DNA of 32,384 nt, from the NCBI GenBank assembly GCA_013287215.1, contig JABDEH010000011.1:1-32384 (forward strand), read 5' to 3'. Position numbers and translations under genes: made by a program. The notes beneath the pieces are model-generated. The model was not told where the DNA came from. It saw nothing but the letters and a program-made list of their open reading frames with translations, and did no database searches. Source of the stretch: Chlamydiota bacterium. GTDB lineage: Bacteria; Chlamydiota; Chlamydiia; Chlamydiales; Rhabdochlamydiaceae. This document shows positions 14,815 to 22,060 of this stretch, piece by piece (position 1 is the first letter of the stretch; each line of letters starts with the position of its first letter).

Positions 14815-16137
14815 TTATGTCAGGGGAAAATGACCCACAAGGTAAAGGGGGTAATATAGAATTCCTCTATTCTGTTGTCCATCATACGAACGGCCGCTGA
14901 AGACCACAGCATAAGGCGGCTGGTACTTTTGCGAAAATACTTTTAGGCTCGTGGTATGGGTTGTGCGCCCTGATTTGACTTCGATCGGAATCACTTTGCC
15001 TTCGATGTCCAACAAAAATTCCACTTCCGAGTTATTTTCTTGCCAACAATAAAGAGGGCTTTTTTCGATGGCGACGAGTTCTTGGGCGACAAAGTTTTCT
15101 GCGAAATATCCTTTGTAAGTTCCGTAATCGCTCTCCATAATTACGCTTGGAGATAGGCCGCTCATCAGGCCTAAAATTCCTACATCAAACAGGAGCAACT
15201 TAAAGAAATTTTCCTTTGTGTAGCCTCCGAAGGGAAGCAATCCGGTATTCACGATGTGCACTTTCATAATCAGGCCCGCGGCTTCGAGCCAATCAATCGC
15301 TCCCGCTAATCGGTCATAATGGCTTACCCCGGGGATCACTCCTTTAAATTTGAAGCGTGCGACGGAACCGTCTTGGACTTGACTGAGCTGCTGCGGCACC
15401 GCTCTGAACACGCGGTCAATATGCATTGCATTGACTTTTCCGGAATGTTTGGAAATATCGGCGTAATAGGAATTCAACAGATCGTCCTGTTTTTTCCTGA
15501 CCACTGTAAATGCCTCAAAGAGGTTTTCCTTGTGCTCATAATATTTCGAAACGACCTCGGGCAGTCCGCCTACAACAAAATACCGCTTGAGCTGCTCCCA
15601 TAAGTGTTCGTGAACAACCTCGGGAATAGTGTCTTTCGGGCCTAACTTTTTGAGGAGGGGCAAAGCTTTGTCATGGCCTGCGATTAAAAACTCTTCAAAT
15701 GACATTGGATATAACGTTTCAAAAATGACTTTTCCCACAGGAAAAGAGCCTGAGTTCAAATGAAGGCCTAGGAGAGATCCTGCTGCGCATAAATGGAGCT
15801 CGGGACAATCTTCCTGGAAATATTTTAAACTTGTTAGTGCCTTAGGTTCCTCTTGCACTTCATCGAAAATAAGAAGATCTTCTCCCACTTTAATAGAACG
15901 CCCTAAGTAAAAGCTCAGTTCCTCCAAAATCCGGTGAGGATTGAGGTCATGGGCGAAAATTTTTCCGAGATTGGGCTGTTTTTCAAAATTTAAATAATGG
16001 CATTCTCGGAAATAGGTGCGGCCGAATTCTTTGAGCAAGTAGGTCTTCCCAACTTGGCGCACTCCTTTAAGCAAGAGGGGTTTACGGTCTTTGCTGCTCT
16101 TCCATTGAACTAAGCGGTCCATTAAAAAACGTTTCAT
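14815..16137 (-). CDS. DUF4143 AAA ATPase
   Basis: 440 residues from ATG 16137, which has AAAGG 8 bases upstream (AAAGGCCTCCTCATG); the ATG at 16161 has none. Walker A is GVRQVGKT (residues 25-32) and Walker B is DLLIFDEVQE (87-96). AGSLLG follows as sensor 1. A DUF4143 C-terminal part ends with EVEFLLDIEGKVIPIEVKSG, which has the spacing of a PD-(D/E)xK nuclease-like core (about residues 385-407). This ATPase family is widespread in accessory regions and is of unclear function; a defence or toxin-related role is often suspected. Two matching palindromes directly upstream probably control it. Confidence 0.9.
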   Translation of the reverse strand: MKRFLMDRLVQWKSSKDRKPLLLKGVRQVGKTYLLKEFGRTYFRECHYLNFEKQPNLGKIFAHDLNPHRILEELSFYLGRSIKVGEDLLIFDEVQEEPKALTSLKYFQEDCPELHLCAAGSLLGLHLNSGSFPVGKVIFETLYPMSFEEFLIAGHDKALPLLKKLGPKDTIPEVVHEHLWEQLKRYFVVGGLPEVVSKYYEHKENLFEAFTVVRKKQDDLLNSYYADISKHSGKVNAMHIDRVFRAVPQQLSQVQDGSVARFKFKGVIPGVSHYDRLAGAIDWLEAAGLIMKVHIVNTGLLPFGGYTKENFFKLLLFDVGILGLMSGLSPSVIMESDYGTYKGYFAENFVAQELVAIEKSPLYCWQENNSEVEFLLDIEGKVIPIEVKSGRTTHTTSLKVFSQKYQPPYAVVFSGRSYDGQQNRGILYYPLYLVGHFPLT

Positions 16138-16169
16138 GAGGAGGCCTTTGTTATCTCTCATAATAACGG

Positions 16170-16225
16170 AAAAGTGACAATTTTGTCACTTTTTTCATGG
16201 AAAAAATGACAATTTTGTCACTTTT
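16170..16225. promoter_or_regulatory. Two operator-like palindromes upstream of the DUF4143 gene
   Basis: Palindrome 1 is AAAAGTGACAA, TT, TTGTCACTTTT (16170-16193): perfect 11-base arms. Palindrome 2 has the same sequence with one mismatch (16202-16225). Their centres are 32 bases apart, about three helical turns, placing both on the same face of the DNA. They fill the gap between the dehydrogenase stop and the ATPase start. Confidence 0.75.
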
Positions 16226-16256
16226 CATCAACTTATTTAGAGTCAATGAGTTGCGA

Positions 16257-19200
16257 TTACCCGGTAATCTTGGGGTCTGTGACGATGAGGGGCAGCACGT
16301 CGACAATGGAGGGCAGCCATTCGAGTCCGCGTGTGTAGACGAGTCTTGAGCCTAGGTAGCATGAGATGATCGCTTTTTTGTGGATATCCGGCAGTCTGGA
16401 GAGGATTCGGTCTTGGTAGTGGTCTCTGAGAGTGGGCGGACAGTAATTGATGAGGCAGCGGATGAGCGGATCGTTCGGGTCGCTGGAGAGGGTGAGGGGA
16501 GTGAGGTGCTCTAGGAGCGCATAGGTGTAGCTGTTGATGTGCTCGGAGATCGATTCGGAGAGGTCGGTGAGGAACGCGCCGGTCTCTTTGTGGGTGCGGA
16601 GCATGAGCTGGGTCTCATCGCGGGCCCGTTCTTTGATGATCTCTTGGACCTCTTTGATGTAGGTCTCTTTGACCTTGAGGAACTCTTCATCGGAGAGGAT
16701 GAGCCCTGCGAGGACTTCAAAGGAAGAGCAGATCACGCCCCCTTTGTTGGCGGAGCTGTCTTTGATGATGAGGGTGCCGAGTTTTTCTAAGCTGCGGCGG
16801 GCCCAAGGGGTGAGGTAGAGGTTGGCGCCTTCGATGATGCCGCGGGCAGTGGGCTTGCCGGTCTCATCGAGGAAGTCTTTGTAGTTGGTGTCGCCGAGGG
16901 TGCGGGGGCGTCCGCCTCCGGGGATGAAGATGTCGGCCTTGGTCTCATGGACGTTATGGCGCAAAATATGGTTCATCTCGTTGCCTGATAGCCATTCCTC
17001 AACGAGGACGCCTTCCCTTTTACGGGTGCAGAGGGTGAGCTGCGCATAGGCGGATTCTTCTTTTTTTGTACGGGTGTCGAGGAGGAAGCCTCCTTCGGAG
17101 AGTTCCTCTTTGGGATAGAAGCGGATCGGTTTTCCCTCTTTGAACAGGGTGTGGACGGCGGCAAGGTCAAGGCCTTGCGGATCGTTGATCGTCCCTGAAA
17201 TGTCGATGGTGGCGAGAAACTTGGCGGTTTTTGGATAGAGGCGGTAGAGGTTGTTCATCTCATTGCCGGCGACATCGCCGTCGGGGCCTCCCGACATTTT
17301 GATGGTGAAGGTGTCTTTGTAAGGGTCGATGCCGAGATATTTTAACACCTCTTCCATGCAGGTGTTCACGCCAAGCGAGGTGACGCCATACTCTTTGTGG
17401 TTGATGCCGGCGCCCGGCTTGCCGGTGATGAACGCGCTGCCCGGCTTGTACTTGACGTGCTTGCTGTACTCGGAGATCCAGACGATCATTTTGTCATGCA
17501 TGTTCTCGTCGGGGCCTGTGTAGATGTATTCCGGTTTTTTCCAGTAGTCGACGATGTCCTTGGCTTTGAGAACGCCTGTGGCCTCGCAGTTGATGAGGGT
17601 GACAAAGTTTTCGATGAACGAGCGCTGGGCCTGATAGAGATATTCGAGCTTTTGATCTTTGCGGTAGGTCTGCATTTTCTCATCAATGGCAGCGGCTTGG
17701 AGTCCTGAGCGGAGGAGATCTTTTCGGTAGATCTCTTCCTCGGGGACCATTTTTTCATAGGGCTCTAAGAGGATGACGGCTTTGGACCCGCCTTCGGGGA
17801 TGTCTTTATTTTTTTTGTTCTGGGTGTAGGCGAGGTTGTAGCACTCGGAGAAGAAGTTGTTCCGTTCGGCGAGGTACTGTTCCATCCGTTCGGGATAGAC
17901 GGTGCGGATGCCGCCGCGCGCGAGGTCGACGAACCGGATGTGGAAGGCGGTGTAGTGCATCCCTTTGACAAAGAAGATGCCGAAGGGGATTTCAGGAAAT
18001 TTGTCTTTCCGCTCATAGGGGAGATGGTCGAGATAGTGGGGATCTAGCCGGAAGCTGAAGCCGGTTTTGTTGTTGCGGTAGTAGTTGGTCTTGAGGCAAT
18101 AGTCGATGAAGTGCATGGCCTCGCGGAGGATGTTTTTGCGGCGGGTGTCGTTCAATTCGTTGCCGGTATCGAGCTGATCGACAAAGGCAAAGAAGGCGGA
18201 TTTAATTTTTTCGTAGGCGGTGAGGTTGTGTTTTTCGGGATGGAACTTCGCTTCGAACGCTTTGGCGAGTTGGAGGGTGAGTTCGGGATGGCGGCAGAAT
18301 CCTTCTTCAATATTGGCCATGGAATAGAGGTTGGCGTCGGCGTAGACAAGCGCGGAATGGACGAAGTGGACCATCGATTTGAGGAGGTTGCCAAAGTTGC
18401 CGCTGACAAGGCGCGTGTCGACAAACGCCGATTCGATGGGCTCTAGCCCTTCAAAATACTTGAACGTGACGAGTTCTTTGAGAAAGTCTTGAATGTCGCA
18501 TTCTTCCCAGGCGGCGCCGCCCTTTTTTCCATTGAGGCCCATGGAGAGGATGAGGACGTTTTGAGAGTTGTAGGGGTTGATGTAGCAGGCGTTGATCTTG
18601 GAGAGGACCAGTCCGTGGCGGTAGATGATTTTTGCCAAGCGATAGAGGAAATTGTATTTGGGGATGTTGCGCCAGGCGAGGACGATCTGCGTTGAGGGGA
18701 GGTCCTTTTTTTCTTTCCAATCTTGGTTCATCTTGACGGCGTATTGGCATTCATCACGGCTCTTGGCACGGGAGTACATATGAAATGCCGTGACGAGCCG
18801 CTCGGGAGTAAAGCTTTTGATAAAACGGGGATAGACGCCCGAGATGAGGTCTTTATATTCCGCATCGCTCATGTCGGGAAGATTTTTTTGGAGGAGCGCC
18901 TGGAGTTCTGTTTGTTCTGCGGAAGACAACGGATCTTCAGCTAAGGAAAAGAAAGAGAGGATGCCGATGTGCAAAAAGTGCTTGCTATCCGAATGGGGAT
19001 AAGGGGTGTCGGAGACAAACGAGCGGTAGTGGCGGATGCTGTAGCTTCGGTAAGGCTTTAAAATGCGGAGCGCCGCATCATCGGTGTCGAGGCAGAGGAC
19101 AATGGCGCGGTGCTTGAGGTGGATTTGGGAGAAGTCGTCTTGCAGATGGAGGCCCATGAGGTTATGGACGACGAGGGTGATGTCCTCGGCGCTGAGTTCG

Positions 19201-19307
19201 TCGAAGAATTTGGGCGGCATGTGAGTCTCCAGCCACACATAATACTCTTCAAACTTCTTTCCTTCTCTTTGGACCGCTTCTTGTAACTCGACTTTCTTAA
19301 ATGCCAT
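16257..19307 (-). CDS. NAD-specific glutamate dehydrogenase, large (about 115 kDa) class
   Basis: 1016 residues from ATG 19307; the frame opens further to a TTG at 19364 without better support. It converts glutamate to 2-oxoglutarate and ammonia with NAD, feeding the TCA cycle. The N-terminal 450 residues form the long regulatory region of this class. The catalytic part has GGSKAVILL, KYKPGSAFITGKPGAGINHK and ATIDISGTINDPQGLDL, and the Rossmann NAD-binding motif MSGGPDGDVAGNE lies near residue 670. PGGGRPRTL and GANLYLTPWARR come later. It is cytoplasmic and probably hexameric. The downstream gap carries the DUF4143 operators. A short remnant of a second copy is at 10500-10588. Confidence 0.92.
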   Translation of the reverse strand: MAFKKVELQEAVQREGKKFEEYYVWLETHMPPKFFDELSAEDITLVVHNLMGLHLQDDFSQIHLKHRAIVLCLDTDDAALRILKPYRSYSIRHYRSFVSDTPYPHSDSKHFLHIGILSFFSLAEDPLSSAEQTELQALLQKNLPDMSDAEYKDLISGVYPRFIKSFTPERLVTAFHMYSRAKSRDECQYAVKMNQDWKEKKDLPSTQIVLAWRNIPKYNFLYRLAKIIYRHGLVLSKINACYINPYNSQNVLILSMGLNGKKGGAAWEECDIQDFLKELVTFKYFEGLEPIESAFVDTRLVSGNFGNLLKSMVHFVHSALVYADANLYSMANIEEGFCRHPELTLQLAKAFEAKFHPEKHNLTAYEKIKSAFFAFVDQLDTGNELNDTRRKNILREAMHFIDYCLKTNYYRNNKTGFSFRLDPHYLDHLPYERKDKFPEIPFGIFFVKGMHYTAFHIRFVDLARGGIRTVYPERMEQYLAERNNFFSECYNLAYTQNKKNKDIPEGGSKAVILLEPYEKMVPEEEIYRKDLLRSGLQAAAIDEKMQTYRKDQKLEYLYQAQRSFIENFVTLINCEATGVLKAKDIVDYWKKPEYIYTGPDENMHDKMIVWISEYSKHVKYKPGSAFITGKPGAGINHKEYGVTSLGVNTCMEEVLKYLGIDPYKDTFTIKMSGGPDGDVAGNEMNNLYRLYPKTAKFLATIDISGTINDPQGLDLAAVHTLFKEGKPIRFYPKEELSEGGFLLDTRTKKEESAYAQLTLCTRKREGVLVEEWLSGNEMNHILRHNVHETKADIFIPGGGRPRTLGDTNYKDFLDETGKPTARGIIEGANLYLTPWARRSLEKLGTLIIKDSSANKGGVICSSFEVLAGLILSDEEFLKVKETYIKEVQEIIKERARDETQLMLRTHKETGAFLTDLSESISEHINSYTYALLEHLTPLTLSSDPNDPLIRCLINYCPPTLRDHYQDRILSRLPDIHKKAIISCYLGSRLVYTRGLEWLPSIVDVLPLIVTDPKITG

Positions 19308-19465
19308 GTAAAGCCACTTGGGTTGTTCTAACTTCACTAGACATGATTTGAATGATTTTTTCAAGAGCTGGTTAAATAGAATTTATCAAAGCAAAGACGC
19401 GGACATGTATTTATGGATGCGCTTTTCTTATATTGGTACATGTCTAACGACATAGAGTGATGCAG

Positions 19466-19552
19466 CAGTTCAACGCAAAGGCGCGGAGACGCAAAGGAGG
19501 GTTCCTGATTTTGACCCGCGTCTTTGCGCCTTTGCGTCTTTGCGTTGAACTG
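19466..19552. repeat. Dispersed hairpin repeat downstream of the zntA remnant (copy 1)
   Basis: Long imperfect inverted repeat: arms begin CAGTTCAACGCAAAG and end CTTTGCGTTGAACTG, with GC-rich interior repeats of GCAAAGGCGC type. Reading frames through it give strings such as FNAKARRRKGG and FAPLRLCVELL, which are widespread translation artefacts of this repeat type and not genes. A related copy lies at 21978-22044, in the same position relative to a zntA 3' end. The rest of the 19308-19725 gap holds the zntA remnant and nothing else that I recognise. Confidence 0.8.
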
Positions 19553-19574
19553 TTGAATACACATCAAGCTCACT

Positions 19575-19691
19575 TTATCTCCGTAAAAGGCGTAGACTAT
19601 TCAGTCCGACAAGGAGAGTGCCCCCTTCATGGAGAATCACAGCGACCCAGATGGGGAGATAGCCCAGAAGCGCCGGGGTAGTCGCAAAGAC
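19575..19691 (-). pseudogene. 3'-end copy of zntA (38 codons plus stop)
   Basis: The minus strand encodes VFATTPALLGYLPIWVAVIL and continues to LNSLRLLRR and stop, identical in all 38 residues to the end of the intact zntA (22061-22177). About 15 of 117 bases differ and all differences are synonymous. Similarity ends abruptly at 19691. It runs on into the same downstream hairpin repeat as the intact gene, so it is a direct copy of gene end plus repeat. Confidence 0.92.
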
Positions 19692-19725
19692 GTTGTTGTG
19701 AGAATAGTCACGCTTAAAGGAAGTA

Positions 19726-21363
19726 TCAATTTCCAGTTGCTATATAAGCCTGATTTGGAGAGTCTTCATCTTCTGGATATACGTACTTTAACAATCCTTC
19801 TTTCACCATCGGAGTGAGGTGCTTTCTAACAAGATATTTCTTGTCTTTTCTTTTCAGAACCTCTGCCAACTGCTGACTAGTGAACGCGTGCCATGCGCAC
19901 AGCTTTTGAATCAAATAGCGTAAATCTGCTGCACGAGATTTTTTCTTAAAATTTTTAATTAACAGCTGAAGCTCTTTTGGTAATATATCGGTAGACGGGT
20001 GTGTTTTGGCCGATAACACACCGGTAGACGGGTGTGTTTTGGCCGATAACACACCGGTAGACAGGTGTGTTTGCACCTCAGCTGGTATGTTATTACCCTC
20101 AGACTTAGGGATCCTTGCGGCCTCGGGATGGATTGGAAGGACTACAAGAAAGTAGCGGCATTCCTCATCAGTTTCGAATATGGCAGAAGGTGAGCCATTA
20201 TCCTCCATCGCTTTATGGATTTTTGGCACGCCGGTACAACGCCCTTCTGTTAAATGCAGTTCCTTAAGAAAATCTCCAATCCGACGATTCCTATAGGTCC
20301 GAACTCGGGCTGCTCCTTTGTTTAAATCCTCAATTTTCAAAGGGGGCAATGGACCCGGGAATGATAATATTTCGATACGATCTGATCTAATACTGACTTC
20401 GATGGGCTCTCTTTGCGAATAGTCTTTGTGATAGACGGCATTAGCCAAAGCTTCTTCTAGTGCAACATAGGGATAGTTATAAAATCGATCGGCTTCCGCA
20501 CGATCAGGCCTTTTACGGATCTCCTCTTTGATAAACATCGACTCAAGATATCTTAGCGCCTCTTTCAGCTGAACATGGATAGGCCCTTTAAAAATTTTTT
20601 CAGAAAAGCTATCGCCTACTTCATCATGAAAATCAACGACTTCAATCCTAGCATAGGGAAAAAATTGCTCAGGATTATTATTAAACATCATCAAGCCGAT
20701 ATTTAATGGTTTTAGATACTCTTCAGGTCCTTGAACAATTTGCATTTGACGACACAGCTGCACAAAAGGCATTGTGTCGACTTCAGAGATCAAATCGCTC
20801 TGCACGTCTCTTAAAAAATCCTTAATCAGACCAAGTTGGAGGTCTTTCATGTCTGCTTGATGACGGATTCGATCGTCGAAGGGAACCTGATTCGATAATT
20901 CATGAAGTCGTTGAACATCCTTTGTCTGAGCTTTTACAGTCGTTGAATTTCTCCGAAGATAGTATGAATAGGGCGAGTTCTTACCGAGTGTATCGGGAGC
21001 TTGATAGGGTCTCGTTTGTCCACCGGGACACCAGATCAACAAGATCATTCTTTCTTGGAAAATTACAGGTGCAACGATAGGATGGTAGTTTGGACGTAGC
21101 TTATAACTCAAGTTGACGAGATCTTTTTGAATTTCATCAATTTTACTGGATGACATGCCTATTGGAGGAAAAATCGGTTGGCCTTCGTTTTCCTCGATTC
21201 CAATGATAAGATAACCCCCGCCCCAATTGTTGATATCATTCGCAAAGGCGCACATTGTATGGATAGTCTCTTCGGGGTTCCATCCTTTTTTGAATTCAAG
21301 ACGCTCCCATTCAACAATCTGTCCCGTAAGCAATTCGTCAATGTTAACGGGTAGAGCCGTCAT
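19726..21363 (-). CDS. AlbA_2 (Schlafen-like) / GHKL-type ATP-binding protein
   Basis: 545 residues. The N-terminus (EWERLEFKKGWNPEETIHTM, CAFANDINNWGGGYLIIGIE) is the AlbA_2 putative DNA-binding domain. The middle (residues about 300-400: EEALANAVYHKDYSQREPIEVSI is split across the core, then ILSFPGPLPPL, RNRRIGDFL, EGRCTGVPKI) is the HATPase_c_4 domain of RecG-like regulators. A winged-helix-like C-terminus follows after a short 11-residue repeat. Its start overlaps the upstream XRE stop as ATGA. Such pairs are common accessory modules with suspected regulatory or anti-phage roles; none is proven for this one. It ends 34 bases from the zntA remnant. Confidence 0.85.
   Translation of the reverse strand: MTALPVNIDELLTGQIVEWERLEFKKGWNPEETIHTMCAFANDINNWGGGYLIIGIEENEGQPIFPPIGMSSSKIDEIQKDLVNLSYKLRPNYHPIVAPVIFQERMILLIWCPGGQTRPYQAPDTLGKNSPYSYYLRRNSTTVKAQTKDVQRLHELSNQVPFDDRIRHQADMKDLQLGLIKDFLRDVQSDLISEVDTMPFVQLCRQMQIVQGPEEYLKPLNIGLMMFNNNPEQFFPYARIEVVDFHDEVGDSFSEKIFKGPIHVQLKEALRYLESMFIKEEIRKRPDRAEADRFYNYPYVALEEALANAVYHKDYSQREPIEVSIRSDRIEILSFPGPLPPLKIEDLNKGAARVRTYRNRRIGDFLKELHLTEGRCTGVPKIHKAMEDNGSPSAIFETDEECRYFLVVLPIHPEAARIPKSEGNNIPAEVQTHLSTGVLSAKTHPSTGVLSAKTHPSTDILPKELQLLIKNFKKKSRAADLRYLIQKLCAWHAFTSQQLAEVLKRKDKKYLVRKHLTPMVKEGLLKYVYPEDEDSPNQAYIATGN
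19991..20072. repeat. In-frame 33-bp coding tandem repeat
   Basis: The 33-base unit starting GTAGACGGGTGTGTTTTGGC occurs twice exactly (19991-20023, 20024-20056), with a partial third to 20072. It encodes repeats of TGVLSAKTHPS in the ATP-binding protein. Each unit also contains the inverted pair GGTGTGTT and AACACACC. The repeat number probably varies by slippage. Confidence 0.9.
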
Positions 21364-21605
21364 AAAGTAGCCTCATCTTTTGTTTTTGCCGCGCTTTTCT
21401 TAAGAGACGATAAGAGCTTTTGCAATTTTTGAATTGCAAGAGGAGAAGGTTTGGTTTTTTGGTTCTCCCAACGATTAACAGTAGGAAAAGAAACCCCAAG
21501 CTTTAGAGCGAACTGTTCTTGTGTCAAGCCTAATTTAACTCGAATTTCACGGACATGTTGTGCGATTTGCTCTTCTGAATTCAACATGTTTGTAAATTGG
21601 AACAT
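21360..21605 (-). CDS. Small XRE-family regulator
   Basis: 81 residues. HTH is at about residues 12-62: HVREIRVKLGLTQEQFALKL, then GVSFPTVNRWENQKTKPSPL, the classic Cro/C1 layout. A Lys-rich tail (KKSAAKTKDEATL) follows. The internal ATG at codon 7 is an alternative start. The stop overlaps the start of the AlbA_2 protein, so the two are made together; it probably represses this operon. The 450 bases upstream carry a hairpin and direct repeats that could be its binding sites. Confidence 0.85.
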   Translation of the reverse strand: MFQFTNMLNSEEQIAQHVREIRVKLGLTQEQFALKLGVSFPTVNRWENQKTKPSPLAIQKLQKLLSSLKKSAAKTKDEATL

Positions 21606-21754
21606 CAGGGTGCCTTTAGGAGGTTTGTTATATCACATGTTATAAATCATAAAGCGTTTGCATGCAAGCAAAATTTTGGGATGTAAATTTATGGGACAAG
21701 CGTTTTTGAATATGGGATCATGACTCCGCATATAGCCAGAGTTTCTTTGGTGGT

Positions 21755-21815
21755 ACTTTGCAATTTTCTACGATCATACCCATTTAATAGTCATGGTCGT
21801 AGAAAATTGCAAAGT
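21755..21815. repeat. Perfect 19-bp inverted repeat with 23-bp loop
   Basis: ACTTTGCAATTTTCTACGA (21755-21773) and its exact reverse complement (21797-21815). It lies in the 455-base gap upstream of the XRE gene, next to the direct-repeat array. It may be a mobile-element scar or a structural regulatory element. There is no coding potential in the gap. Confidence 0.85.
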
Positions 21816-21831
21816 AAAATTCAATAGGGAT

Positions 21832-21933
21832 TTGACTCCGTACATAAGGCAGTTGACTCCGTACATAAGGGGTTTTGACTCCGTACATAAGGGGTTTTGA
21901 CTCCGTACATAAGGAATCCACTCCTTACATAAG
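21832..21933. repeat. Five iteron-like direct repeats of TTGACTCCGTACATAAGG
   Basis: Exact 18-base copies start at 21832, 21853, 21875 and 21897. A degenerate fifth (ATCCACTCCTTACATAAG) starts at 21916, and a partial TGACTCCGCATA occurs at 21721. Start-to-start spacing is 21-22 bases, two helical turns, so a bound protein would line up on one face. Resembles iterons or clustered operators. The repeats are followed by a run of seven T. Confidence 0.85.
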
Positions 21934-21977
21934 TTTTTTTGCAGCGTTATATGGCTAACGACTTAGGTGATTATGAC

Positions 21978-22044
21978 GGGTCAACGCAAAGGCGCAATGA
22001 AGAAACTGAATTGATTCGGATTCCCGCGTCTTTGCGTTGAACCG
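21978..22044. repeat. Dispersed hairpin repeat downstream of zntA (copy 2)
   Basis: Inverted repeat with arms GGGTCAACGCAAAGGCGC and GCGTCTTTGCGTTGAACC, related to 19466-19552. It starts 17 bases beyond the zntA stop and may serve as a transcript-end structure. The sequence just before it (CTAACGAC, then GTGAT) is also shared between the copies, so the duplicated unit is longer than the hairpin. Confidence 0.8.
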
Positions 22045-22060
22045 TTGCAAACACATCAAT

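Noticed and set aside
17397-18695. Several open frames on the plus strand inside the dehydrogenase region
   Set aside because: They are shadows of the strongly coding minus-strand dehydrogenase; composition is repetitive and no ribosome sites or families are seen.
19361-19681. Frames giving FNAKTQRRKDA and FAPLRLCVELL type proteins on both strands
   Set aside because: These are translations of a dispersed inverted repeat, a frequent false gene call; there is no separate coding signal.
21832-21933. Possible CRISPR array
   Set aside because: The gaps between the 18-base repeats are only 3-4 bases, so there are no spacers, and no cas gene is present.
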